64,000 nucleotides of DNA from the NCBI GenBank assembly GCA_946122785.1, contig CAMGYJ010000002.1, positions 41,690,495 through 41,754,494 of the forward strand, read 5' to 3'. Made by a program: the position numbers and the translations under genes. The notes beneath the pieces are model-generated. The model was not told the DNA's origin and did no database searches. It saw nothing but the letters and a program-made list of their open reading frames with translations. This document shows positions 24,229-35,289 of the stretch, one piece after another (the stretch's first letter is position 1; each line of letters starts with the position of its first letter). This DNA is from Linum tenue. Its lineage: Eukaryota; Streptophyta; Magnoliopsida; Malpighiales; Linaceae.

Positions 24229-25460
24229 GAAGGTGAGCGATTCTGAGAGGGGACGAATCTGGGTTAGGAAGGGGACTATCTTTGCTTCTTCTGTCTCTTT
24301 TGACTGCAGGTCACAGGTATTGGGGGATGGCGCAGGTGGCTACACTCAGGAAGGCTATCGGCAGGTAACTCGGATGGGATCCAGGCTGGTTTCTCTATGG
24401 AAAGGCACCTTCAGAGGAAATATGGGGTACAAAATGCAGGTTGAAGAAGGTAATAGGCGCTGGTCGGTGATGTTTGATGAATCCCTGCTTGCATGGATTC
24501 AAGGAGTGCTACAGACGGCGGCGATGCGTCAGTGGTGCTTCCCCGATGAGTGTACAAAAATAAAGTGGTGAGCGTACCATTCATGTTGGTAAGAAAGTGA
24601 CTAGATGGGGAGAGATGCTCCAAATATCTTAGCAGAATAGAAACAGGCGTATTTTCAAGATACTTATCCCAGCCCAGCTGCGGGACTCCGGCAGCGATGG
24701 GCAGGTGTTATATTCCTTCTAAAAGACTTCTACCTTGCGGAGCACCGAATGCGGATTAAGGAGATATCTAGTGGTTGTCAGGAGGAGATTGGTGCCATTG
24801 GAGTGAATCTCACAGGGTCAGGACCAGATTGCAGATCCTATGCGGAGGTCGTTAGGAGGGGGGAGGTCTTTATGGAGCTGGCAGATGTCGAGTGGTTAAA
24901 GAATCCGGTGGAGGCTTTATCCAAGTTGAGAAAGAAGGAGTTGAAGAACGACTTCAAGCGCTTAACAGGAGCCTGGTGCTCAATTTTCTTCCTTGCGCGG
25001 AGGATGTTTTCAGCAGTGATCTTGTTAGTGAATTCAGGAGATGGGCTAAACGGTTTTGGGCGATCGACAATAATTTTGGGTTGGAGGAATTAGAAGATGG
25101 CAGATGGTTACTGATGTGTCCAAGTTTGAGGGAATTTCTTAGAATTGAAGAGTTGAATCTGGGCAGGTTTAAGTCCTTTCAAATCAAGATTTCCCCTTGG
25201 GACGAGTTTGACACAGGTGAGAGTGGTGCTGACGTCGTCTGGATCATGGTTTTTGGGATTCCGTTTCATCTGAAAAGTGTGAATTTGATCAAATCGGTGG
25301 GAGAATTCTGCGATAAACTGATTAATGTTGACTGGAACTTGTGGAGTTCTTATTTTGTTAGAATAAGGGTGAGAAAGGATGGAGATATTCCGGGAGAAAT
25401 CAGGTTAGTTTATGGGAATAACAGCTATACTGTGAAGGTTTGGGATCGTCGGGGAAGTCT
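24229..25460 (+). pseudogene. LINE ORF1 region with DUF4283-type domain
   Basis: The first part (24229-24571) starts MKVSDSERGRIWVRKG and runs on through later frameshifts. The second (24892-25460) encodes LNRSLVLNFLPCAEDVFSSD, an RRWAKRFWAI block, WDEFDTGESGADVVWIMVFG and IPFHLKSVN, the pattern of the DUF4283 nucleic-acid-binding domain common in plant LINE and Copia-associated ORF1 proteins. The frame continues to the nested hAT-like element at 25646 and resumes after it at about 26684 (ARLIEFPARHTKKVWLRKFG). Frameshifts near 24560-24900 break it. Confidence 0.65.
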
Positions 25461-25645
25461 TGCACGGCGGAGCAGCGGAAGAGGGCTGAAAAGCAGACGC
25501 ATCGTGGGCCTCAACCCGGTTTTCAAAACTCTAAGGGATCGCTGCAACCGAGGGGGAAATCGGATCGTCGCTCGTTGGAAAGTAGCACCTCTATTTCGTC
25601 GAAGGATGGCGGCGTGCATGGCACTGTGGCGGTTGATAATAGTCC

Positions 25646-26683
25646 TAGGGGTCGTAGTCGGTCGGTTTCGGTTTAACCGAAAACCGAAAACCCAATTATC
25701 GGTTAAACCGAGCCACCACCTATAGCTGCCGACCACCGACCGAAGAGAGGTCACGGTTAGCCGGCCAACCGACCGGTCGGTTCCGGTTTTAGGCTCGGTT
25801 AGCTGGCCAACCGGAAAAAAAATACATTTTCCAAAAAAAAAATAAATAAATAAAAGAAAAAAAGCTCCACCACTCCTTCCTTATCCTCCCACCCACCCAA
25901 AAATCCCACGCCTTCTTCCTTCTCTCTCCTTCTTTCCTCCCACCCAAAAATCCCACGACTTCTTCCTTCTCTCTCCCCTCTTTCCTCCCAAAAAATTCCC
26001 CCAGACCCCTTCTTCCTTCCTCCCAAAAACTCTCACCAGAACCAAAAATCCCAAAAAGAAAAAGGGGACATGGAGGAGAAGCAAAGGCGGACGCCTCGAG
26101 GTAGTGTCGGGAGGCGAGCGGAGGGAGCGGCGGAGGAATCGGAGTGTTGGAGGAAGGAGAGGCAGGCGCGCGACTTTGGAGCAGAGCGGAGTATGCATGG
26201 CGTCGGCGATGGATGGGGAGGGAAAATTGGTGACTGGTGAGAGAGGTTGGTGGGGGGAGAAGGAGGAGGAAAGAGGTTGGTGGAGGTCGGCGATGGTTTT
26301 TTGTTTTATGAATGGAAGAGGAGGAGGAAGAGGAGGCGTCGGAGCGGAAGAAGAAGAAGAAGAAGAAGAAGAAGAAGAAGAAGAAGAAGAAGAAAGAATT
26401 ATGGTAGGGTTAGGAATCTGTTCTTCTCCCTTTTGGGCTCTGATATCTTCAATTAGAAAGAATTGGGCTTTGGGCTGGACTTTGGGTAGCTGGCCGGTTA
26501 TTTTCGGTTAGTCGGGTAACCGCGGTTAATTACCCTCGGTTACTCGGCTAGCCGAAAACCACATTTCTTTCACCGCCAACCAACCGAGGTAAATAACCGT
26601 CGGTTTTCAGTTAGCTAGTAACCGGCGGTTATCGGATAAACCGCCCGGTTAGCCGCTAACCGGAAACCAAACTGCCACCCCTA
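25646..26683. mobile_element. hAT-like element nested in the LINE, 1038 bp
   Basis: The ends TAGGGGTCGTAGTCGG and, inverted, TAGGGGTGGCAGTTTGG form terminal repeats, followed on both sides by GGTTAACCG-type words. GATAATAGTCC precedes and GATAATACC follows, an imperfect duplication of about 8 bp. Removing the insert rejoins the LINE ORF1 frame, which confirms the boundaries. It contains a CT-rich block (25870-26030) and a GAA microsatellite. No transposase was seen. Confidence 0.8.
26347..26395. repeat. (GAA)n microsatellite
   Basis: About 16 uninterrupted AGA/GAA triplets lie inside the nested hAT-like element. They give Glu or Arg runs in two plus-strand frames that should not be taken as genes. 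Confidence 0.95.
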
Positions 26684-27540
26684 GATAATACCAATGCCGC
26701 CAGGTTAATTGAATTCCCTGCCAGGCATACGAAGAAGGTTTGGCTAAGGAAGTTTGGGCCTTTCAATCGGCTATTTACTTTAGCCATGGACTCGCCCAGA
26801 ACTAAGCTGGGTCCTCATCTTCTGTCGGGTGAGCAGGCAAGGTTGTCGAAGTCTCCATGTTCAATCGGGCCCGGGGGTGTTTATTTTCTTCGCTAATTTG
26901 GTCGGCCCTCCTAAATGTCTGCAGGTAGAGGGCTTTTACATGAATAGTTGTCTTCGTATGGGCCGGCAATATCGCTACTCTCATCCATAACTAAAATTTT
27001 TGGGGCCTTCAACTTGAAGGCGAGGGCGGATCCCAGAGGCAGCAGCCTCGTTTGTGGTATTGACAGGGCATCCCCTGCCCCTCAATCGGAGTGCTTCCAG
27101 TCACCGCCGTCTTCTCCGGGTCTCTGTCTCCCCACTCTTTGTCTTGCTCCTCCGTTGATCAACTCTTCCCGGTGGCGACTACACCTGTCTTGGACCTGAT
27201 CGCGGAACTCCCCTCTCCTTTCTGCTTCTCTGGTACTCAACCTCAGGTGTGGCAATCTGACTCTTTCCCATTCGATTTGGATACTCTGGAATCAGCTAGC
27301 ATGGAAGTGGGCTCGATGTTTCTCCTGGAGGATGAGGGTGGAAGGGAGCATGTGGAGAGAGTGATTAGATTTACGGCTAAAACATTTCATCAAAGGAAAG
27401 TTCGGCCGGTTAGATCCAAGCTAGAAATGGAAGAATGGCAGTTAGGGCCGATTGCACCGCCCCCGACCGAGTCCCGTCGGAGCAAGACAAGAGGGGGTCA
27501 CAATTTTGATTAATCTTTGCACATGGAATTGTCAGTCTTA

Positions 27541-28968
27541 GTATGGAATGTTCAGGGCTGGGGGATCGAAACAAAAGAGACAGGGTGAAGCGGCTCATTG
27601 GCTTGCGGAAACCAATAATTATCGGGCTGATTGAAACGAAATGGGAAGCTTGTGATTACTCCTTGATTCGCAGTATAGGAGAAACTGTGGAGCATGGGTG
27701 GGTAGTTAAGAACTCTTCAGGTAGCTCGGGAGGGATTGTGGTCTTATGGGATAAGTTGGTTTTCTCCTGTATTTCTATGAGTGTTGGCAGATATCTGGTA
27801 ACCGTCAAGCTCCAAGAGGTGGTTTCTTAAAAAAGTGTGGATTCTGGTGATGGTGTATGGCCCTCAAGATAGAGTGGAGAAGCTTCAGTTCCTAGATGAG
27901 ATTCTTAATCTCTGCCAAAATTGCCAGGAACCTTTGTACTTGATTGGGGATTTTAACTTAGTTCGCAGTCACGATGAGTATAGGGGTGTGAGACGAAGTA
28001 ACAATCTGATGGTGGAGTTCAACAATGTTATTAATGAGAGTGGCTTGTTGGAGCTCCCGCTTGGGGGGAGCAGGTTCACTTGGTGTAAAGGTGGAGATCA
28101 TAGCTGTTTATCGAGGATTGATAGGGCTTTTATCTCGACTGGTTTTGACCTGTTGTTCCCGGATTGCTTCCTTAGTGCGTTGGAGTGTATTGAGTCTGAT
28201 CACAACCCACTCCTGCTTAAATGGGGTGAGAATTTCAGACCCCATCGTCCTTGGAAATTTGAAAATATGTGGTTGGTAGATGCTAGATTCTTTGCTGAGC
28301 TACCTGCGTGGATTGGCTCCCCGCTTGATGGCCATGGTTGGGCTTTTAAGTGGGCGCGTAGACTTCAGGAATTGAAAAATAAGATTAAATGCTGGAACAC
28401 AGAAGTGTTTGAGGATCTGAATAAGAAGCTTGACGAACTAAGTAAAAGGATCCATTCTATCAATCTCAATGAAGAGGATCGACCCCTCTCTTCTCATGAC
28501 GTCGCTTTAAGGGAAACTCTTTTGATTGAAACTGGTAAGGTGTTGGACTTGCTGGAAATCTCTTGGAGACAGAAATCTCGTGAGCTGTGGCTTAAAAAAG
28601 GAGACAAAAACTCGGGATATTTTCACAGGATGGCAAATTTCAAGAGGAAGATCAACCGGATTGGTAGCATCAAAATTAATGGTGTCTTGACGGAAGGTCG
28701 AGAGAATGTTGCTAGAGGCATTGTCAGTTATTATGAAGAGCTATTGAGCGAGCAGGTCGCGTCCAGGCCCTTTCCCCGCTTTTATCTCTTGCAGAGACTC
28801 TCCTATGTGGATCAGCAAATTATCTACAGGCCTTTTACGGAGATGGAAATTTGGGCAAGCATTGTTGATAGTGATGGAGGGAAGGCTCCGGGTCCGGATG
28901 GTTTCTCTTGGGAGTTCTATAAGAAGTGCTGGCCTTGGCTCAAGACTGAAATCTTGCTTGCTTTTTAA
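27541..28968 (+). pseudogene. LINE ORF2: endonuclease and start of RT
   Basis: The AP-like endonuclease begins MECSGLGDRNKRDRVKRLI and continues with IIGLIETKWE (catalytic Glu region), YGPQD, LIGDFNLVRSHDE (GDFN motif), SRIDRAFIS and IESDHNPLLLK (SDH motif). A stop at 27828-27830 cuts the domain into two frames. The linker carries SRELWLKKGDKNSGYFHRMA, and RT begins with GGKAPGPDGFSWEFYKKCW before the frame is lost near 28950. The motifs are well preserved, so decay is probably recent. Confidence 0.85.
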
Positions 28969-29800
28969 TGACTTCTTCAGCTCTGGTTTCCTCCCTGACT
29001 GTATTACTCATTCGTTCATTTGCTTGACTCCGAAGAAGGATGTTGTTGAGGACACTCGTGATCTTCGCCCGATCAGCTTAATGGGGAGCTTCAATAAAAT
29101 GGTTAGCAAAGTTTTGGCTCGCGGGTTGAGGGATGTTCTTCCTAGTTTGGTTTCTCATCAACAAATGGCCTCTGTGAAGGGTAGACAAATCGGGGATGTT
29201 GGTCTTATTGTATTTGAGCTTGTGCATAGTCTCAAGAAGAGCAGGAAACCAGGCCTTATGCTTAAGTTAGACATGGAGAAAGCCTTTGACAATGTGAATT
29301 GGAATTGTTTGTTTCAAATTCTTAATCGATTGGGTTTTCCTGAGTAGTGGCAGAAGTGGATTAAAGGCACTATGTGTACCCCGAAGCTCTCAGTTCTGAT
29401 TAACGGGGAATCTAAAGGTTTCTTTGGAGTTTAGAAAGGTTTGAGACAGGGCGATCCGTTGTCGCCTGGTTTGTTCGTTCTGGTGATGGATATATTGTCT
29501 AAGCTCAGTGATAATGGCAAGATCAGAGGGTTTTGTATGGATGAAGACACTGGTGAAGGAGAAGTTACCCATCTACTATTTGAAGATGATACTCTTATTT
29601 TCTGTGGTGCTGAGTATGAGCAGGTGAGTAATATCTTGGCGACTCTCGTGTGCTTCCAAGATGTTACTATGCTCAGGATTAATATGGAAAAATCTGCTAT
29701 GTACACGGTTGGGGATGTCCCTAATCCAGATTTCTTTGCCTCTATTCTGGGATGTAAGTGGAGCTGCGAGGCTTCCAAATATCTTGGATACCCTTTATAG
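28940..29800 (+). pseudogene. LINE ORF2: reverse transcriptase core
   Basis: Successive frames give SFICLTPKKDVVEDTRDLRP, ISLMGSFNKMVSKVLA, MLKLDMEKAFDNVNW, a stop at 29345, KGLRQGDPLSPGLFVLVMDI preceded by a stop where Gln is expected (29433), and THLLFEDDTLIFC. The catalytic box normally reads FADD in plant L1 RTs; here Ala is replaced by Glu (FEDD). The frame ends at 29798 after SKYLGYPL. Confidence 0.88.
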
Positions 29801-31175
29801 GCCAAACCTAATGCTGTTTTAGTGTGGGATCCTATTATCGACAAGGTCCAAAAGAGGCTTTAAGGCTGGAAAGGGAAGTATTTGTCTCTTGGAGGGAGAT
29901 TGATTCTTAACAAAGCAGTTCTTTCTAGACAGCCGATCTATTTCTTCTCCCTTCTAAGAGCTCCTGAGATGGTGATTAAAAGAATGGAAAGCATCCAAAA
30001 GAACTTCGTGTGGGGAGGCATGAATGAAACTCGTAAGATGACCCTTGTTAGCTGGGATATTTGCAAAGCAACTCGATCTAGGGGTGGTCTTGGGATGTTG
30101 GATCTTGCCTCTTTTAATCAGGCAATGATGGGTAAGTGGTTATGGCGATTTGCTACTGAGAAGGGTAGTTGGTGGCGAAGTCTTATTGATATTAAGTACC
30201 CTAATAGTTCCTCGGATTGGTGCACGACAAGAAGCACCAATGGTTTTGCCGGTTCACCCTGGGCTAATATCTCAAAAGGATATGACTCCTTTTGGACGAT
30301 GGCCAGTATTAACCCAGGTAATGGTGCGTGGGTGTCCTTTTGGCGTGACAGTTGGATCTCGAAGATGGTACTCGCGGATAGATTCCCTCGAGTTGCAGCT
30401 GCTTTGTCGCTCCCCAATGCTCGGATCGCAGATGCGTTGTCCCCTTCCGGTGAGTGTTTTGATTGGCAGCTTTCTCTCTACTATTCTTAGGGGTGGGGCT
30501 GAAAGGAAGCGAATTAATTTTCTTAATTGTCTTAATTCGGTTGGCATTAGAAGGGTAACCAGCGGGCCTCCCTGCCTTGTTTGGTTACCCAATCCATATG
30601 CTTCTTTCTCTATTCGTTCCATGTATAGGTGCTTGGTGGATGAGGGGTATGTAGGGGTCCCTAAATTTCCCTCGGATTCAGTGTGGAGATCGATTGTCCC
30701 GGCCAAGATTAATTCCTTTATGTGGCTTGTGGCTCACAAGCGCATCCTCACCATTGATAACCTTAGAAGAAGAGGGTGGCAGATGGTGAATAGGTGTGTG
30801 CTCTGTTGTCAGGAGGAAGAGTCTATCGACCACATCTTCATTCGCTGCGAGTACACGAAGGAGGTTTGGAGCCGCGCGAAGGTGGTGTGCAATTCCATAG
30901 ATGTCCCGGATTGCGATATAAACAGCTCTATAAGCAGGTGGCCCACGGATACTCCCACTGATGTAGAGGGGTGGATTCGCTTTTGCTTATTACATAGCAT
31001 TTGTTGGCTGGTGTGGCTGGAACGAAATCAGAGAATATTTAGAGACGCCCAGACGAATGCTCGAGGGACATTGAAGAAGGCTTTTCGGAATACAGTAGAG
31101 TGGATCATCGTCCATGCCAAAATAGACAAAGAGGAAGGTCTAAGGTGGCTTGAAAGTCGGATTGGTATGATCTGA
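29800..31175 (+). pseudogene. LINE ORF2: RT thumb and zf-RVT-like C-terminus
   Basis: After a stop near 29861 the region reads LSLGGRLILNKAVLSRQPIY, VWGGMNETRKMTLVSWD and GLGMLDLASFNQAMMGKWLW. A frameshift near 30480 moves it to the frame with SFSIRSMYRCLVDEG, VWRSIVPAKINSFMWLVAHK and RCVLCCQEEESIDHIFIRC, the zf-RVT Cys/His box. The terminal stop is at about 31175, followed by roughly 450 bp of 3' UTR. Confidence 0.85.
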
Positions 31176-31986
31176 TGAGTTTGAGGAGCGCTGGAAGTCT
31201 GCTTTGCTTCGCTTGTGCTGTGTTGAGGAGTTTGATTGGCAGTTGCTCTGGATCTGTTGCATCCATATTTTTGCTCTCCTCGGGTTTTCCTTTTGCTGTT
31301 CGCCTCTCCTTGGGCTATTTGATCTTCCCTTTTGGCTTGCTTGATTGGCTGCAGTTCCTTTTCGTCATCGTTTTGTTGTTTCGTAAACTGAGAGTTTGTG
31401 TGGCTGTTTCTGGGTTAAGCTTCAAGAGCGGCCTGACCCCTTAGTTTCTTGGTCCGCTTTGTTGTTACAGCTCTGTGCTTAGCTTCAGAAGCGGCTTGGT
31501 CCACTTTGTTGTTACTTTGTCTTCGTCGAACTTGGGCTTTGGTTCAACTCTCTCGAACCGTTGCCCTTCTGTTTGTATTTTAGTTTTCTTGCAATGCAGT
31601 TCTATCACCATTATAAAAAAAATGTTTCAATGATTCAAAAATACAACTTTTCATCATTAAAACATGAAAATAGATGTTATGTATATTTCATTTTTGCACA
31701 AATTGTGACATATGTAAGTTTCCATTTAATAGATTTCATTGTCGAAAAATAACTTTTTCTCCCATTTTCCAAGCTAATTTACCACTTAAAACACAATTTT
31801 CACAACGTAACTTCATAAAACCAAATCAACAGGCATGCAAAACCAAATACTAAAATGAAGTCAAATAATCACAGCAAAATGCGACAAGTCATCTAGTTAC
31901 TATATATACATGCAAGCAACAGAACATTGCATATATCTACACACCTAAATCCTAATTACCTAAACAAGGAAGCAGAGAATATAGCC

Positions 31987-32111
31987 ATGGCGACCCCCAA
32001 CAGTACTATTGCAAAGTTAGCAGTCGTCTTGCTTCTCATCCTTTCATGCGTTAATTCGAGTGCAGTCAGTCCGTAGTCGGAGAATGTCGACGTTGATCTG
32101 ATTAACGTCAG
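31987..32111 (+). pseudogene. First exon of a small secreted-peptide gene, stopped
   Basis: The ATG at 31987 gives MATPNSTIAKLAVVLLLILS then CVNSSAVSP and a TAG stop (32074-32076). This is a clear signal peptide, with Ala/Ser residues for cleavage. Past the stop the same frame continues SENVDVDLINV to a good donor (CAG, then GTATCT) at 32112. A TATATATA box lies about 85 bp upstream (around 31900), with a leader between. The layout suggests the first exon of a short cysteine-rich or hormone-type peptide gene, but no later exon was found and the family is not recognised. Confidence 0.4.
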
Positions 32112-32195
32112 GTATCTAATCAACTCACATTTCACACATATACATATATTATATTTTCTTTTTTCGTTGAATCATATATTATATTTTCTCGTACT

Positions 32196-32391
32196 TAATG
32201 TAGTCAAAATAGAGTTTCTACGTAGAAACGTTTTGGTGATCTAGAAGCGTAAAATCGTAAGTTTTTATGTTTTAAAGTGGAGATTTTAACTATGTAAGTT
32301 ATAAAAACTGAGATTTTGTGTAGAAGCGTTTTAGCGATCTAGAAACGTAAATCGTAAGTTTAAATTTTAAAGCGCGATTTTGACTACATTG
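32196..32391. mobile_element. hAT MITE, 196 bp, perfect 8-bp TSD
   Basis: CTCGTACT occurs at 32188-32195 and 32392-32399, flanking TAATGTAGTC...GACTACATTG. The interior carries several CTACGTAGAAACG and GTAGAAGCG words. It is the same family as the 1116-bp element at 14390-15505, and it is non-coding. Confidence 0.85.
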
Positions 32392-33134
32392 CTCGTACTA
32401 TCTCATTAAAGAATTTTTTTTTCTCATATGTGCAATATGTTCAACAACTGTGACAAGGCGCAGCATCATCACCTAATGTGTAGTAAAAGCTCAAGCTCAT
32501 AATTAATGGGGAGAAGTAAAAAATAAAGTATGGAGAAGTCTCTTGTATGCACAAACCTTAATCCCTCATGGTTAAATGGCACGTATGTCATCCTAAAGTC
32601 CCACTTCAATCTCTTCTAGACCATACCGTAGGCACAATAGTTAGATTCATCAAAGTATGATCTAATAACAATTAGATTGAATTGGGTCAAACTTTTCGAA
32701 TCAGATTAATTTTGTTAACGATTATTTTGCTTCATATTATTCCAAAGTGATGCTTAATTGTGAAAATTCGGTCATATGATAGACCACTTTCATGTTCAAG
32801 ATTAGGGATAGTTTTGGTTGATATAACACTAAGTTGATGCAAATGGTTGTAAAATCGTACCAAAAGTTATACAAAAGAATTTATTGATAGAGAATTTTGT
32901 ACAACAACGGTAATCCCAATAAATCATGTAATATTTGGAGATCGATATCCAATATATCCGATCTGACCGATATTGTTTCTAAAATACTCTTATAACTAAT
33001 ATCCTTCACATTTCAACTCCAAGAAATTAACCTCAAGGACCACCATTAAACTTCTATTGAGTTATGGGATCAACACTATTTATTTATTCTTCTAAATAAA
33101 TAAATAAATAAACCATACGCGAAGTGAAAGAGAG

Positions 33135-33329
33135 AAGGAAAGTCGGGCGTACCGTTAGCGAGATCGAGGAGGAAATCGGCCGGGTTCATCGACAAAGACG
33201 GCGAGCAACCAACTGACTCGAAATAACCCAATGCCTCCTCCCACCTTTACCAAAACACAAGCTCCGCCCTTCGCTCAGGACCAGAACCGAGTCGAACATC
33301 TGGTACACCCAGCTCGACGACTGGTGGAT
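33135..33329 (-). pseudogene. ABCG (white-brown complex) transporter fragment
   Basis: Read on the minus strand, the segment encodes IHQSSSWVYQMFDSVLVLSE and [10 protein letters not shown], then after a frameshift of one base [19 protein letters not shown] and [11 protein letters not shown]. This is the stretch after the H-loop of the nucleotide-binding domain in plant half-size ABCG transporters (IHQPSS...MFD...LSEG...[13 protein letters not shown]). Only about 65 residues remain, without Walker A or B motifs or membrane segments. It is probably a captured or leftover exon. No parent copy is in the window. Confidence 0.75.
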
Positions 33330-35289
33330 GAGAAATTTTAACGAATCAATTTAACTTAATTGTTGTGTTTTGAGATAATCTGGTCAAATTGATTTGTTTA
33401 GCATCACAAAATTTAGATGAAGCAATTTTGTCTACTGAATATCAAATTGACTCATTCATTTTAAATGACTTGTTTTGTAAAATGAAACAATTGGCCAAAT
33501 TGTCTCATTTTTCAATTGAGCTGGCCAAACTAAACGGGTTAATTGCATGGTTGGTCATTGAGATTACAAAAAAGGTTCATGTATGGTCACTGAAAATATT
33601 TAAATCCAATTTTTGTCACTCAAATTGGTTAAATGGTTCAAGTTTGGTCACTCTCGATTACCTTCCGCCAGTTTCCGTTAACACCGTCAGTTATTTACTG
33701 ATATAGCTAACAAAAGTGTTGATTCACCCAATTTAAATTATAAAAAAATAAAATTCAACCCATACAGTCAGCAAAAGCCGCCACAGAAGTTACCTACCCA
33801 ACCCGTGACCCAACCCTTCCTTCTTCTACATCGTCGTCGCTGTTCGCCAACCCCATCTCCACACTATTTGGTTCTAATTAAAAATCTTCATGTTGTTGTC
33901 CATTCTACTTTTGTGTAATGCTGTGTTATTTTGTTTGTTTTTTACCTCCATTTTTATTTAAAGAGCAGTTGGCCAGTTTTTTTCCTTCGACTTTGATGTG
34001 GCCTATGAGCTGTAAATGTGTCAGCAGTTTAAATGACACAAGTGCAAGATAATCAAATTGTTAGTGAACAGTAAACCCTATTTAGGTTTATATATATTAA
34101 CTAGATGGTCTTTTGTATTTTGCTGTGACTATTTGACTCGTTTATTTTAATATTCAATTTTTTATGTTCATTGATTTGGTTTTATGAATTTATGTGTGAA
34201 AATGGTGTTTTAAGTGGTAAATTAACTTGAAAAATGCAAGAAAAAAATCTCTTATCGAGAATGAAATCTAATATGTGGAAAACTTACATATGCTACAATT
34301 TGTGCGAAAAGAAATTCACATAACTGTATTTTCATTTTTTAGTAATGGAGAGTTGTATTTTGTATCATTGAAACATTTGAATTCCACACCAAACACCTCA
34401 TGAAGTACGGTTGGTGGAGTTGTGGAACCATTTGATAGTATGGATGAGATTTCGCGAAAATATTAATTAGTGGTTAGTAATTTTATGTAAAAAAAGATAC
34501 ACGTGTGAATGTTATTTGATTTGCTGGAAAATTAAAATTTGTGGGTGAATATTATGTCAATATTAATTGGCCCAATTTCTACCAAGAAACATCACTCTAT
34601 AATTAAGACAATATAAATAAATAAGTGCTTAGCTATTTATATCACACCTATCTTGATCCGAATTCAATAGTTATTTTGTTCCCTTCTATCTCAAACTTGT
34701 TATTTCTCAAATCTTTCTACCACCTCTAATTTAGCCAAAGATATATTATTTTCAATTAATAATAATCTTTATATCGTATTGACATTTGAAAAATCATATT
34801 CAATATATAGCACATCACATGATGCGTTGTATATCAAAATATAAAAAGAATAAAGTTAAAAGTGTTAGAAAATTACAGCAAAAACTTAAAGCTATAATAA
34901 AATTGATAGTACTGATGACAATTTGAACCCATTCCGTCGCGTATTACCTTACATGATCCGTGTTGGGACACCCAGTAGTGTGAGGTGAAGCATGTGTACT
35001 ACTTCGTCCTGTGCCGCCCTGTGCCAGTTCTTGACACTTTTTACTTTGGTTGATCTCAATATTTAATTATATTGTCCTGCTTTTACTCATCATAAACAAT
35101 ATTTTCACGCAATGATACTTTAGATCAAGGTTGTCAACCTAGTTTAGCCAATTGGCATGATCGACCGAGTGGGTCAAGAGTTAATGAATCGATCGGTTTA
35201 GTTTTGACCGGTTTAACCTGGAAATATTGAAAAGATCATATTATACATAATAATACATAACATTACACCAAGATAATTGTTCTTACTTG
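33330..35289. other. AT-rich intergenic DNA with element ends
   Basis: 33340-33540 is related to repeats at 640-800. A possible Mutator-like end begins near 33537 (ATTGCATGGTTGGTC). At about 34060-34110 a block matches the 5' ends of local Helitrons (TAGTGAACAGTAAA, then TATATATATTAA). A hAT-like left end (CAAGGTTGTCAACC) starts at about 35136. No genes were recognised. Confidence 0.4.

Larger units (their letters stand above)
24160..31622 (+). mobile_element. Degenerate L1-type LINE retrotransposon
   Basis: The order of parts is that of a plant L1 element: ORF1-type region (24229-25460, resuming at about 26684), endonuclease (about 27541-28260), reverse transcriptase (about 28860-29800), zf-RVT-like end (about 30580-31175), a 3' UTR and a short A-run of eight at 31615-31622. 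Without the nested element at 25646-26683 it is about 6.4 kb, close to full length. Stops at 27828, 29345, 29433 and 29798, frameshifts near 28950 and 30480, and a changed catalytic motif show that it is dead. No target duplication was found, so the 5' limit is approximate. Confidence 0.85.

Noticed and set aside
26104..26511. Frames with long Glu or Arg runs
   Set aside because: They come from the GAA microsatellite inside a nested transposon and show no other gene-like features.
24160..31622. A target duplication for the LINE
   Set aside because: Short matches such as ATGTTT on both sides are too weak to support a duplication.
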